DNA from: Chloroflexota bacterium
GTDB lineage: Bacteria; Chloroflexota; Dehalococcoidia; Lucifugimonadales; UBA3495
Direction of reading: 5' to 3'
Assembly (NCBI GenBank): GCA_028874075.1
Contig: JAPPLU010000005.1
Coordinates: 1 to 52,723, forward strand
Length of the DNA stretch: 52,723 nucleotides
Shown: piece by piece, positions 43,811 through 51,531 of the stretch
Position numbering within the stretch: the first letter of the stretch is position 1
How the letters are laid out: every line of letters begins with the position of its first letter
Position numbers and translations under genes: made by a program
Notes under the pieces: generated by a model
What the model saw: only the letters and a program-made list of their open reading frames with translations
The model's database searches: none
Told to the model about the DNA's origin: nothing

Positions 43811-44034
43811 TGGTTTGCCTCCTTGCGGGCCGCCCTCCCGCCGGCGAGCGCAGCGGCGCCTACGGCGGAATCGTCGTTGTCGGCCCCCACGGTCCCGCCG
43901 CTGATGTCTCCGCTGGGAGCGGGGTACAGCTCGGGGTGTTCCAGGTAGTGACGTGCGATGATGCGGGCCAGGAGGCGCAGGCCCTGGATGCGCCCGTCCT
44001 CCTGTTCCCTGGTGAACCTGCGTTTCTTGCTCAA
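43807..44034 (-). CDS. Small basic/acidic hypothetical protein (element A array, gene 1)
   Basis: 75 residues from TTG 44034, chosen because GGGAGG is just upstream; the frame is open to 44169 without an RBS. Basic start (SKKRRFTREQEDGRIQGLRL), a helix LLARIIARHYLEHPELYP, then a disordered Gly/Ala/Asp tail. No family recognised. First gene of the leftward array, divergent from the ImmR-like gene across a 256-base operator region. Confidence 0.55.
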   Translation of the reverse strand: MSKKRRFTREQEDGRIQGLRLLARIIARHYLEHPELYPAPSGDISGGTVGADNDDSAVGAAALAGGRAARKEANQ

Positions 44035-44142
44035 TGGCCTCCCTTGGCGGAACCCGGACCGCCCCCTGGGGGTTGGCCGGGCAACCGGCGGTGATGTATA
44101 CTCGGCAGGACGGAGTAGATTATCCGTTCTGTTTGTTAGAGT

Positions 44143-44252
44143 GTAGCAACACAGTCTCGTCACAGGCAATAGAGATATGGCAAGTGTTGCCTTTTATTGA
44201 CCAAGTGCTCGCTTTGATGTAACAATAATTCGACAGAAATGTAGCAAGAATT
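44143..44252. promoter_or_regulatory. Divergent operator-promoter region of the ImmR-like regulator
   Basis: GTAACAATAATT (44219-44230) and GTAGCAAGAATT (44241-44252) are direct repeats 22 bases apart; GTAGCAACA is at 44143-44151 and the palindrome GGCAAGTGTTGCC at 44179-44191. A rightward promoter may be TTGACC (44197-44202), 17 bases, TAACAA (44220-44225), overlapped by the first repeat. This fits control by the adjacent Xre repressor. Confidence 0.55.
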
Positions 44253-44290
44253 CCACGGACGCCGCCGCCAACGGGCGGGAGGAGACCATC

Positions 44291-44734
44291 ATGGGCGACG
44301 TTGACCAGCAGCCGACCGGCCAGCCGGAGCGGGTTGAGGAGAAGGAGACGGCGGGCGCCGAGGACTTCGGCTCCCTGCTGAAGCGGCTGCGGGGCCGGGT
44401 CAGCCTGCGGGAGGTCACCCGCCGCACCGGAGTGTCGGCCTCCTACCTGTCCCAGATCGAGCGGGGGGATCGCGTGCCCGGCGCCAGCCTGCTGCGCAAG
44501 CTGGCCGAACTGTACCGCGTGGACCCCGACCAACTGATCAAACGGGCCGGCCACGGCGCCCAGCCCGACCCCTTCAGCGACCAGGCCATGGACGTGGAGC
44601 GGGCCTACCGCTTCGTGCTGGACGACCCGGCCTTCCGCGTCGGCACCCGGCCCGACGGCCCCATGACGGTCAACGCCAAGCGGTTCATCGTGGAGATGTA
44701 CGAGAAGTTCACCGGCAAGAGGCTGTTGGAATGA
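44291..44734 (+). CDS. Xre-family repressor, ImmR-like
   Basis: 147 residues, ATG 44291 with GGAGGAG six bases upstream. HTH VSLREVTRRTGVSASYLSQIERGDRVPGASLLRKLAEL at about 36-75, then DPDQLI and a C-terminal helical tail with FVLDDPAFRVGTRP. It is coupled by ATGA to the ImmA-like gene. In ICEBs1-type elements the ImmR repressor holds the element silent until ImmA cleaves it; the same arrangement here suggests the same job for element A. The operator-like repeats sit directly upstream. Confidence 0.8.
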   Translation: MGDVDQQPTGQPERVEEKETAGAEDFGSLLKRLRGRVSLREVTRRTGVSASYLSQIERGDRVPGASLLRKLAELYRVDPDQLIKRAGHGAQPDPFSDQAMDVERAYRFVLDDPAFRVGTRPDGPMTVNAKRFIVEMYEKFTGKRLLE

Positions 44735-45666
44735 GTGAGATCCTGGGCGGCTTCTGCCGCGACCTGCTGGAGGACCACGAACAGGGCATCCGCCTGGACC
44801 CGGAGACCGTGGCCGCCCGCTTCGTGAGTTGGTTCGGAGTATCGGCCATTCCCACCCTGGACGAGCTGACCGGCCTGGCGCGGCGGACCGGGTTGGGAGA
44901 GGTGCTGGAGGGGAAGAGGATGGACGGGCTGCGGGGCGCCCACATCGGACAGCCCGGGGGCGAGTACCACATCTACTACCGGGACGACCTGTGGGAGGGT
45001 TCCAAGGCCCAGACCCTGGCCCACGAAATCTACGAGATCATCCTGGAGAACATGGGCGTCAAGGACTCCGGCAGTGAACCGGACCCCCTGGTGTGCCTGC
45101 AGGCGGAACGCTTCGCGGTGTCGGTATTGATGCAGCCGGACATCTTTGCCCCCTGCGCCGAGGATTGCGGGCTGGACGTGGCGGCCCTGCACGACCGGTT
45201 CGGCAGCTCCTACGCATCGGCGGCCCTGCGGCTGGCCGAGGTGGTGAAGCGCCCGCCCCTGCTGGTGGTCCTGTACGGGCACTCCGAAAAAGGCGACCCG
45301 GCGCTGTGGCCCGCCGGGGACGACCTGGCCCGGCTGCGGGCCAAGGTGGTGAGACGGACCAGGGGCTTCCGGGCGCAACGCTCCCAGCTCATGGGGGGTT
45401 GGCGGGGTGGGATGCCCCACCGGGACCGGGCCGTCCCGCCCGGCTCCCTGGCCGAGTCGGCGGCCCGGAGCGGTGAGACGGAGTACGCCGAGGAGGACTG
45501 CCTGGCCGCCGCAGCCACGCCCGTGATCTGGAAGGGGCGCCTCGCCAAGGTGGCGGTGGTGGCCGTGCCCGCCGACTACCGCAATGCGCTGGAACCGCAG
45601 CTTGGCCGGCAGGAGGGGCGGCCCGATGCTCGGAACAACCCCAGGGCGGCCCTGGCCGCGCATTGA
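44731..45666 (+). CDS. ImmA/IrrE-like metallopeptidase-fold protein with altered active site
   Basis: 311 residues, ATG 44731 overlapping the repressor stop. The family signature is present as TLAHEIYEIILENMG with residues 98-102 HEIYE, and the downstream QAERFAVSVLMQPDIF, the third-ligand helix of IrrE/ImmA. The canonical motif is HExxH; here the second His is Glu. Either the metal is held differently or the protein is a non-cleaving partner. The C-terminal 130 residues (LLVVLYGHSEKGDPAL onward) are a separate domain not seen in ImmA. Position with the Xre gene argues strongly for an antirepressor role. Confidence 0.75.
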   Translation: MSEILGGFCRDLLEDHEQGIRLDPETVAARFVSWFGVSAIPTLDELTGLARRTGLGEVLEGKRMDGLRGAHIGQPGGEYHIYYRDDLWEGSKAQTLAHEIYEIILENMGVKDSGSEPDPLVCLQAERFAVSVLMQPDIFAPCAEDCGLDVAALHDRFGSSYASAALRLAEVVKRPPLLVVLYGHSEKGDPALWPAGDDLARLRAKVVRRTRGFRAQRSQLMGGWRGGMPHRDRAVPPGSLAESAARSGETEYAEEDCLAAAATPVIWKGRLAKVAVVAVPADYRNALEPQLGRQEGRPDARNNPRAALAAH

Positions 45667-45735
45667 CGAATGATGTCGGACCGCCGATAATAATAGTAAG
45701 ACAAACGCTTATCACAGCAGGCAAAAAGAGAGACC

Positions 45736-45948
45736 ATGCCCCCACGAAGGAAATCCAGGACCATCACCTTCTCCCTGCCCCCGGAGATGTTCCAGCAGGT
45801 GCAGCGGGTGAAGGATGAGGAGGGCCGCGACATGAGCGAGTTGGTCCGCGAAGCACTCCGCCTGTACATGGAAGATAGGGAGCTGCGCCGCGAGGCCCGA
45901 CTGGAACGGCTGCGTTCCCGCCAGGCTGACCCAGGCAATGCGGATTAA
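45736..45948 (+). CDS. Ribbon-helix-helix (CopG/Arc-type) protein
   Basis: 70 residues, ATG 45736. SRTITFSLPPEMFQQVQRVK followed by RDMSELVREALRLYMEDREL is the beta-strand and two-helix RHH pattern. It ends 13 bases before the truncated recombinase, with the SD of the latter on its stop (TAAGGAGG). Likely controls its own operon or the recombinase. No toxin follows it, so a free antitoxin is less likely. Confidence 0.75.
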   Translation: MPPRRKSRTITFSLPPEMFQQVQRVKDEEGRDMSELVREALRLYMEDRELRREARLERLRSRQADPGNAD

Positions 45949-45961
45949 GGAGGATACAGCG

Positions 45962-46385
45962 ATGAATAAGAATACCGACCTGGCCCCCGTGGCGCTGTAC
46001 GCTAGGGTGTCCAGCGACCGACAGGACGTGGACCTCTCCGTGGCCGCCCAGCTCAGGGCCTTGCGGGACTACGCCGGCAAGAACGGCTACCTGGTGGTCC
46101 GCGAGTACGTCGACGAGGCCGAGAGCGGACGCATCGCCGACCGGCCCCAGTTCCGCAAGATGTTGGACGAAGCCAGCAAGCCCGAGGCCCCCTTTCACGA
46201 GATTCTTGTCTGGAAATTTTCCAGGTTCACCCGCAAGCGGGAGCACGCCGTGGCCTTCAAGTCCATGCTGAGGCGCAAGGGCGTCCGCGTCGTCTCCATC
46301 ACCGAGCACGCCGACGACACTCCCACCGGCAAGCTCATGGAGGCCATCATCGAGTCTGTGGACGAATTTTATAGCGAGAATCTGA
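45962..46385 (+). pseudogene. Large serine recombinase truncated after its catalytic domain
   Basis: ATG 45962 with AAGGAGG eight bases upstream. The resolvase domain is intact: ALYARVSSDRQDVDLSVAAQ with the nucleophile serine, then KFSRFTRKREHAVAFKSML and ESVDEFYSENL. FYSENL is where large serine recombinases normally continue into a recombinase domain and zinc ribbon; here the reading frame runs only to 46435 through sequence that belongs, on the other strand, to the end of the 46347-47963 recombinase. The loss of about 350 residues at a sharp junction points to insertion of element B rather than decay. Confidence 0.8.
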
Positions 46386-47963
46386 TGCCGGAGGCGCAAT
46401 CGACTCCAAATCGTCCGTTGGTATCGCCAGCGTGAACGTGAGGTTGTTTTCGCGGTTGATGGTCACCTCGTCCAGCAGCAGCCGCAGCACCTCCCGCCGC
46501 TTCTCTTGAGGCAAATCGTCCAACTCATTGCCCATCAACTCCGCCCACTGCAACACCCGCTCCGCCAGTTCCACCTGCCCCGCCTGAGCCGACTCCCTGG
46601 CCCGGCAGTCGTCCAGCTTCCGGCGGGCGCTCTCCAACCTCTCCGTGATGAACCTCCTCTGGTGGTCCAACTGGGCCTCGGTGATCTTCCCTGACACGTA
46701 GAGCCGGATGGCCCGGTCCTCCTCCAGCTGAACCTTCTCCAGCTCTTTCTCCGCATTGCGGATTTCTTCACTCAGTCCATCCTCCTCCTTCTCTCCCAAC
46801 GACTCTAGGCCGGCCACGATCAGGGCGGGGTTGGCCAGCACGTTCTTGACCTCCGTCCACACCAACTCCTCCAGCCGCTCCGCCCGGATCATGGTGTGCT
46901 CCCGGCAGCCGGTCTGGAAGTGCTGCACGCCGTAGCACTTGTAGTATCGGCGGGGAACTTCCAGGTCGTACTTGTACACCTTGTCCCCGTGCTTCACCGT
47001 CCGTTTCCTGGTGGCCATGCAGCCCATCAGCATCCCGCACTCGGTGCAGCGCACCAGGTGCTGCAACATGTAGAAGATCTTGGTGTTGCGCCCCGAGTAG
47101 GTCTTGCGCTTGGTCCGCATCTCCTGGCACCTATCCCAGGTCTCCGCGTCGATGATGGGCGGGAAGGGAACGGCGATCCAGTTCTCGGGGTCCTGGTCGT
47201 AGACCTTGACGCCGTCCTCGGTGGAGACGTAGCGGGCTCTGCCGTACCACCAGGTGCCCTTGTAGGTCTCGTTGGTCAGGATGCGGTGAATCTGGCCGTC
47301 CCACCACCGCTTGCCCGCCCGGCCCAGGGGCGCGTCCTCGGCGGTCAGCCGGTGGCGAATGACCGTGGCTCCTAATCCCTCTTCAACGCACCATTGGTAA
47401 ATGCGGCGTACCACCTCGGCCTCCTCCTCCACGATCTCCGGCCGGCCGTCCTCGCCGACGCGGTAGCCGTAGGGGACGTTGCTGACCGGAATGCGCCCCG
47501 CCTTGGCGGCGCCCCGCTTGCCCATGGATGCCCGTTCGCGGAAGCTGTCCAGTTCCAGCTTGCCGATGGCGGCCATCAGGCCGAAGGTCTTCATGTCGAT
47601 GGAGTCCATCACCGCCTCCAGCTTGATATGGCTGGCTTCGATGACCTCCATCAGGGCGGCGGCGGGGTACATCCCCCGGCTGAGCCGGTCGGACTTCCAG
47701 CAGACAATGACGTCGAAGCGGCCCCGCTTGGCGTCGTTGAGCATCTTCTGGAACTGGCTGCGCTTTTTGGACCAGCCCTGGCCCACCTCCTGGTAGCGGG
47801 CGACGATGGTCAGGCCCCGCTGTTCGCAGTAGGCTTCCATCTCGCTGGTCTGTTCGGCTATGGAGGTCTTGTCCTCTCCGTCCTGGCTCTTGTCGGAGAC
47901 CCGGGCGTAGATGGCGGCCCGGTTGCCCTCGGACTTCTGCTTCTTCACTTTGGTTCCCGGCAT
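46347..47963 (-). CDS. Large serine recombinase (integrase) of element B
   Basis: 538 residues from ATG 47963, GGAGG five bases upstream. Catalytic domain: IYARVSDKSQDGEDKTSI with the active serine, RFDVIVCWKSDRLSRG, ELDSFRERASMGK. Recombinase domain from about 155 (GYRVGEDGRPEIVEEEAEVV, ILTNETYKGTWWYGRARYV), zinc ribbon CTECGMLMGC with later YYKCYG and GCREHT, and a coiled-coil motif about 430-495 (EIRNAEKELEKVQLEEDRAI). All parts are present, so it is probably active. The last dozen residues lie past the junction with the truncated recombinase and so come from its sequence. Serine integrases use short att sites, matching integration into a gene rather than a tRNA. Confidence 0.9.
   Translation of the reverse strand: MPGTKVKKQKSEGNRAAIYARVSDKSQDGEDKTSIAEQTSEMEAYCEQRGLTIVARYQEVGQGWSKKRSQFQKMLNDAKRGRFDVIVCWKSDRLSRGMYPAAALMEVIEASHIKLEAVMDSIDMKTFGLMAAIGKLELDSFRERASMGKRGAAKAGRIPVSNVPYGYRVGEDGRPEIVEEEAEVVRRIYQWCVEEGLGATVIRHRLTAEDAPLGRAGKRWWDGQIHRILTNETYKGTWWYGRARYVSTEDGVKVYDQDPENWIAVPFPPIIDAETWDRCQEMRTKRKTYSGRNTKIFYMLQHLVRCTECGMLMGCMATRKRTVKHGDKVYKYDLEVPRRYYKCYGVQHFQTGCREHTMIRAERLEELVWTEVKNVLANPALIVAGLESLGEKEEDGLSEEIRNAEKELEKVQLEEDRAIRLYVSGKITEAQLDHQRRFITERLESARRKLDDCRARESAQAGQVELAERVLQWAELMGNELDDLPQEKRREVLRLLLDEVTINRENNLTFTLAIPTDDLESIAPPASDSRYKIRPQTR
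46380..46390. other. Probable element A/element B junction (att site)
   Basis: The plus-strand recombinase keeps family sequence through FYSENL, ending near 46385, and loses it directly after. The minus-strand integrase ends just across this point. Without the far end of element B (past 52723) the crossover dinucleotide cannot be fixed. Confidence 0.55.
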
Positions 47964-48269
47964 GGTCGCCTCCTGTTGGTTCGCATCGGCTGAAAATGGA
48001 ACAGACCCGCCCCTGCCGGGAGCGGGTCCGCAAGTAGTACAATGCCGCCGCGTCACCTGTTCCCGCAGGTGGGGCCACGGCCCGGGGTGTTCCACCACCG
48101 CCGGGCCAACCTCTAGGGCTGATGATACTCCTGCGGCGGACCGGCGTCAAAGGCCAGCGGGATTGGGAAATTGGAAACTCGCTCTTGATGCTCGCGTTCC
48201 TTAAGCGTTCCCGGTTTGCGAGCAGGCGGGCCGTGCGGCGGCCGCTGGGGCTCAGGGTGTTCAGCGGGT
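47964..48269. other. Leader region of the element B integrase with a hairpin
   Basis: 306 bases without a gene. GACCCGC (48004-48010) and GCGGGTC (48022-48028) form a 7-bp stem 41 bases upstream of the integrase ATG. It may be a leader structure or part of a recombination site. Nothing else was seen. Confidence 0.45.
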
Positions 48270-48479
48270 CTATGCCTGGTCGAAATCCCGCCTGGAGATT
48301 CCCAGGTCCCTGCGGATCTCGTGCAGGGTGCCGGTTGCCAGGTCCCGGTTGCCGTGCCTGGGGATGATGGTCTGACGGCCGTTTGCCGGGTTGCGCCATA
48401 CTTCATGGGAACCTTGCCCTTGCCGCATAAAGACGCACTCCAGCCGCTCCAGTTTCCGGCGCAGTTCACGGTAGGTCAT
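48270..48479 (-). CDS. hicA: HicA-type mRNA interferase toxin
   Basis: 69 residues from ATG 48479, in ATGA overlap with hicB; the longer frame to 48587 runs into hicB. MTYRELRRKLERLECVFMRQ, GSHEVWRNP with the catalytic His, and TIIPRHGNRDLATGTLHEI match the dsRBD-like HicA fold. HicA cuts mRNA and is held by HicB. Here the antitoxin gene comes first, an order also found in many hic loci. It probably stabilises element B. Confidence 0.85.
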   Translation of the reverse strand: MTYRELRRKLERLECVFMRQGQGSHEVWRNPANGRQTIIPRHGNRDLATGTLHEIRRDLGISRRDFDQA

Positions 48480-48721
48480 GCGGTTACCGTGAAGATCCCC
48501 TTGGTCCTCTTGCTCCGAGTCGTAGCGGGCGGTAAGGGTTCCGCTCTTTCCTTCTGGAGTTGGAGGAGGATTCTGGCGTTTCCCCACAGTGCCTCAAGGG
48601 TTTCCTCGGGGGTGTCACCCCAGGCCCGGCAGCCTTGCAGGGCCGGAATTTCGGCCCGATACATCCAACCGTGGCTCTCCTCGGGTTCGTGAAGAATGAA
48701 TTCAAACTGATAGAGTTCCAT
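48476..48721 (-). CDS. hicB: HicB-type antitoxin
   Basis: 81 residues, ATG 48721 with GGAGGG upstream. FEFILHEPEESHGWMYRAEIPALQGCRAWGDT is the HicB partial RNase H fold, with the ALQGC-x-AWGDTPEE signature. There is no obvious C-terminal HTH or RHH domain, so regulation may depend on another protein. Translationally coupled to hicA. Confidence 0.85.
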   Translation of the reverse strand: MELYQFEFILHEPEESHGWMYRAEIPALQGCRAWGDTPEETLEALWGNARILLQLQKERAEPLPPATTRSKRTKGIFTVTA

Positions 48722-48861
48722 CTCTTCCCTCCAACTCTCCGTAGGACGCCGCTGGGTTCATGTGTCTCTCGTTTCTCCCACATTGTCCTCTCCCTGACGA
48801 TGATAAATCAACCCAATGGTCCGGTCTCCGCAGCGTTGACGGGCAGGGTCTGTTAGACCGG

Positions 48862-49089
48862 TCACTCCGCTCCCCGGTCCTCGTCATCGGCTGACTGACC
48901 GCCGGCAAGACGGTCCTGTTTCTCCTCAACCTGGTCCCGTTGGGCGAAGTGGGCGGCCAGGATGGTGAACAGGCGGCGCAGGCGGTCCTGGGCGTCGGGG
49001 GCGGGCTTGAACTCCACGCCCACGAAGCGCAGTTCCGATTCTCCACCGGCTGTCTTGCTCTTTCCGCTGTATTTCTTGGCGTCGCTCAT
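48862..49089 (-). CDS. Small hypothetical protein of element B
   Basis: 75 residues from ATG 49089 (TTG 49098 also possible; neither has a strong RBS). A basic start (KKYSGKSKTAGGESELRF), a beta-like GVEFKP, a helix DRLRRLFTILAAHF, and a charged tail. It lies between the HTH gene and hicB on the same strand, the position the small 43807 gene takes in element A, although I see no convincing sequence similarity between them. Confidence 0.5.
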   Translation of the reverse strand: MSDAKKYSGKSKTAGGESELRFVGVEFKPAPDAQDRLRRLFTILAAHFAQRDQVEEKQDRLAGGQSADDEDRGAE

Positions 49090-49166
49090 AGCTTGCAATA
49101 GGGTCTGGCGCTTGGGTTGCCGGCGCGGTCGAGGGAGGCGGGCGCCGGCCTGGGTTGGGTCAGGAT

Positions 49167-49550
49167 TTAGGCTTCGCCTTCCTCCTGCTCCTGGTCATCC
49201 CGCTCCTCGTCCTCCGTGTCCTGGTCCTCGTCGCCGGTTACGTCCGGTTCAGGGAACAGGCCCAGGAGGATGTCGATGCCGCCGGGAATCCCGCTGGCGA
49301 AGTGGAACAGGGAGAGGATGGAACCCCCTCGGGGTTCCGCGCCCTTGCCCCAGAGGCGGACCCGCTTGCGGTCCACACCCAGGGCCACGGCCAGCCCGCT
49401 CCAGCTGAGGCCGCTGGCCTCCTTGAGGCGGTTCAGCCGTCCCGGGAAGTACCGGAGCAGCCGGTCGACGTCCTGGGGCAGGTCGGGGTCGTCGTCCCGG
49501 TCCTCGGGCCGGAGCCCGTCGAACTCCGGGTCGTCGTTAGGGTTGGTCAT
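49167..49550 (-). CDS. Small HTH protein of element B with acidic tail
   Basis: 127 residues, ATG 49550, overlapping the upstream gene by 14 bases. HTH core LSWSGLAVALGVDRKRVRLWGKG near 47-70, preceded by RFPGRL-type helix, followed by SILSLFHFASGIPGGIDILL, and a strongly acidic tail (about 30 residues, mostly Asp and Glu). Paralog of 43267 and 42632 in element A. The acidic tail is peculiar to this copy. Confidence 0.72.
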   Translation of the reverse strand: MTNPNDDPEFDGLRPEDRDDDPDLPQDVDRLLRYFPGRLNRLKEASGLSWSGLAVALGVDRKRVRLWGKGAEPRGGSILSLFHFASGIPGGIDILLGLFPEPDVTGDEDQDTEDEERDDQEQEEGEA

Positions 49551-51531
49551 CGGTCACCTCCAGTGTGAAAAGCTGGTTGAAGTCGCTGACGCCGAGGGCC
49601 TTCAGCATCCGTTTCTGGATGCGTCCCGAAGGCGCCCGACCTCCGTTGACCAGCAGGGAGACGTGGGCGGAACTGACTCCCATTTCCCTGGCGAGCCAGT
49701 TCTGGGAGCGGTCCAGCTGGGCCAGCCGCTCCCAGAGGGCCGCCGCGTCGAGCCGGACCACGGTCCGCCCCCCACGCCCCCGGGGGCCTCTCGGCCGGCT
49801 CCTATGTTGCAAGGGCGTGGCGGTTCCCCTCCTATCGGGAAAAGAACGGGGTCCTGCCAGTTGCCCTGCCCCTCGTTCCTTTACGTGGCCCTCCGCCGGC
49901 GCGGACAACAGGCTGACCGGCTCCCACCGGCCCGGCGTCCGCCAGGCCGAGCCCAGCGGTCCCCGGGACTGTACGGCGGCCCTATCCGAGACCCACAGGG
50001 GCAGGCTGACGCCGGCGCGGTCCATCAGTTCCTCCGCCAGCCGCAGGAAGTGGCCGGCAGCCAGGTCGTCGTCGAAGACCACCAGGACGGCGGGCGGGAC
50101 GCCGTGGTCATCGGCAGGCCTCTGGGTGGAGTAGTAGCGCAGGTAGGGAGCCAGGCGGTCTGCCATGGTCCCGGGCCGCACGGCGCGGCGCTCCCACTCC
50201 AGGAAGAAGGCCCATGGTTCGGAGTAGTCCGGGCCCCGCCGCAGCAGGCCGAAGGCGTCGGGATGCACCGAGCGGGGTCCCTCCTGATGCCGGAAGTGGC
50301 GGGAGGCCCCGTGGGGCGGGTCCAGTTGCAGGACCTCCCAGTCCAGGCAGCGGGCCTGCGCCGCCAGGCTGGCGACGAAGCCGTGGACGGCGGCGGTGTG
50401 GTCCAGGTTGCGCAGCAACTGCCGGCTCCTGCCGCCGGAGACGTTGCGCCAATGGAGGGGCCTGCCTTCGTCCACGGGAGCGACGCTGGACCCCTTCCAG
50501 GCGGCGGCCACCGATGCCCGGTCGCGGCGGGCCAGCGCCGCCAGCCCCGGGTCGGTGAGCGCCATCCGCCCTCCGGCCTCCGGCGGCCTGGCCAGCAGGC
50601 CGTCAGTTTCGAGGGCGACGATGACCTGGGAGGCGCGGGGTTCGGAGACGCCCAGCAGGGCGGCCAGGTCCCGGCGCGACAGCCAGGGCCAGTCGGCGGC
50701 CAGGTCCAGGGCGCGCTTTTCAGCAGGCGCCAGCAGCGCGGCGAGAGCGTCGTGGTAGTTGCCGCCAGGCCGGGCGAGGCGCGTCGGCGGCGTCTCCTCG
50801 AACAGCGCGCCTCCGGCGGGCAACCTCCCCAGGGCATGGCGCAAGCCCAGGAAGGCGTTGGCAGCCGGCGGTCGCCAGATTCGGCGGTCCGGGCCGGCCA
50901 GGGCCACGTCTTCTTCCAGGGCCAGCAGGACGTTGAGCGGAGTTTGGGCCAGCAGGCGCCCGGCGTGCCGGAGGCGAGTCTCGTCGGGAACGATCACCAG
51001 GACCAGGCCGGGCCGGGGGCCGTCGGCCAGCCGCCGGAGCCGCTTGCCGAAGCCGGTACGGCCGGCGGTCCGTCCCAGGCGAAGTACGCCCAGGGTGCGG
51101 CCATCGGGCAGGGTGACGGCGGCGTCCAGCGGGGCAGCCCGGTACCAGCGGAAGCGGACGGGAAATGCCGGCTCGGACACCGCCGAGGCCAGGCGGTATA
51201 TGACCGCCGCGCCGTCCAGCCGCTCCAGCAGCAGGCGCAGCCAGGAATGGGAGACCGGACGAGTTCTCAGCAGACGGTCCATGGAATCGCCGGTGGCCTC
51301 GGCCAGACAACGCAGTCCGTCGGCGGTGAGATGGTAGCGGCGGGTGCGGGGGATGACGGGAGTGGCGTGGGGCACCGAGGCGACGAGTCCCCGTTGCTCC
51401 AGCCTGGCCGCGTTCCGGTACACGGTACCCTTGGACCAGCCGGTTACGGCGGCCAGTTCCAGCCGGTCCAGGAAGGGCATCTCCGCCATTGCGCCCAGCA
51501 GTTCCCTTTCACATGAGGAGGCGCGGCTCAC
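49537..51531 (-). CDS. Replication-relaxation protein of element B, in frame with an Xre HTH domain
   Basis: 664 residues from GTG 51531, which overlaps the VirD4-like stop as GTGA and has GGGAGG six bases upstream. It follows the element A protein motif for motif: LDRLELAAVTGWSKGTVYRN, AAVIYRLASAV, LSRRDLAALLGVSEPRASQV, HPDAFGLLRRG, LEWERRAVRPGT, VLVVFDDD. Where the A protein stops, this one continues through a 65-residue Arg/Pro/Gly-rich linker into NWLAREMGVSSAHVSLLVNG and LKALGVSDFNQLF, an Xre domain equal to the separate 43568 gene. It may be a true fusion, or a separate HTH gene starting at a GTG near 49762 may share an open frame by chance in GC-rich DNA. Confidence 0.75.
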   Translation of the reverse strand: MSRASSCERELLGAMAEMPFLDRLELAAVTGWSKGTVYRNAARLEQRGLVASVPHATPVIPRTRRYHLTADGLRCLAEATGDSMDRLLRTRPVSHSWLRLLLERLDGAAVIYRLASAVSEPAFPVRFRWYRAAPLDAAVTLPDGRTLGVLRLGRTAGRTGFGKRLRRLADGPRPGLVLVIVPDETRLRHAGRLLAQTPLNVLLALEEDVALAGPDRRIWRPPAANAFLGLRHALGRLPAGGALFEETPPTRLARPGGNYHDALAALLAPAEKRALDLAADWPWLSRRDLAALLGVSEPRASQVIVALETDGLLARPPEAGGRMALTDPGLAALARRDRASVAAAWKGSSVAPVDEGRPLHWRNVSGGRSRQLLRNLDHTAAVHGFVASLAAQARCLDWEVLQLDPPHGASRHFRHQEGPRSVHPDAFGLLRRGPDYSEPWAFFLEWERRAVRPGTMADRLAPYLRYYSTQRPADDHGVPPAVLVVFDDDLAAGHFLRLAEELMDRAGVSLPLWVSDRAAVQSRGPLGSAWRTPGRWEPVSLLSAPAEGHVKERGAGQLAGPRSFPDRRGTATPLQHRSRPRGPRGRGGRTVVRLDAAALWERLAQLDRSQNWLAREMGVSSAHVSLLVNGGRAPSGRIQKRMLKALGVSDFNQLFTLEVTDDQP

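Noticed and set aside
49216..51516. A 766-codon open frame on the plus strand
   Set aside because: Antisense to the well-supported replication-relaxation and HTH genes; composition is that of a mirror frame.
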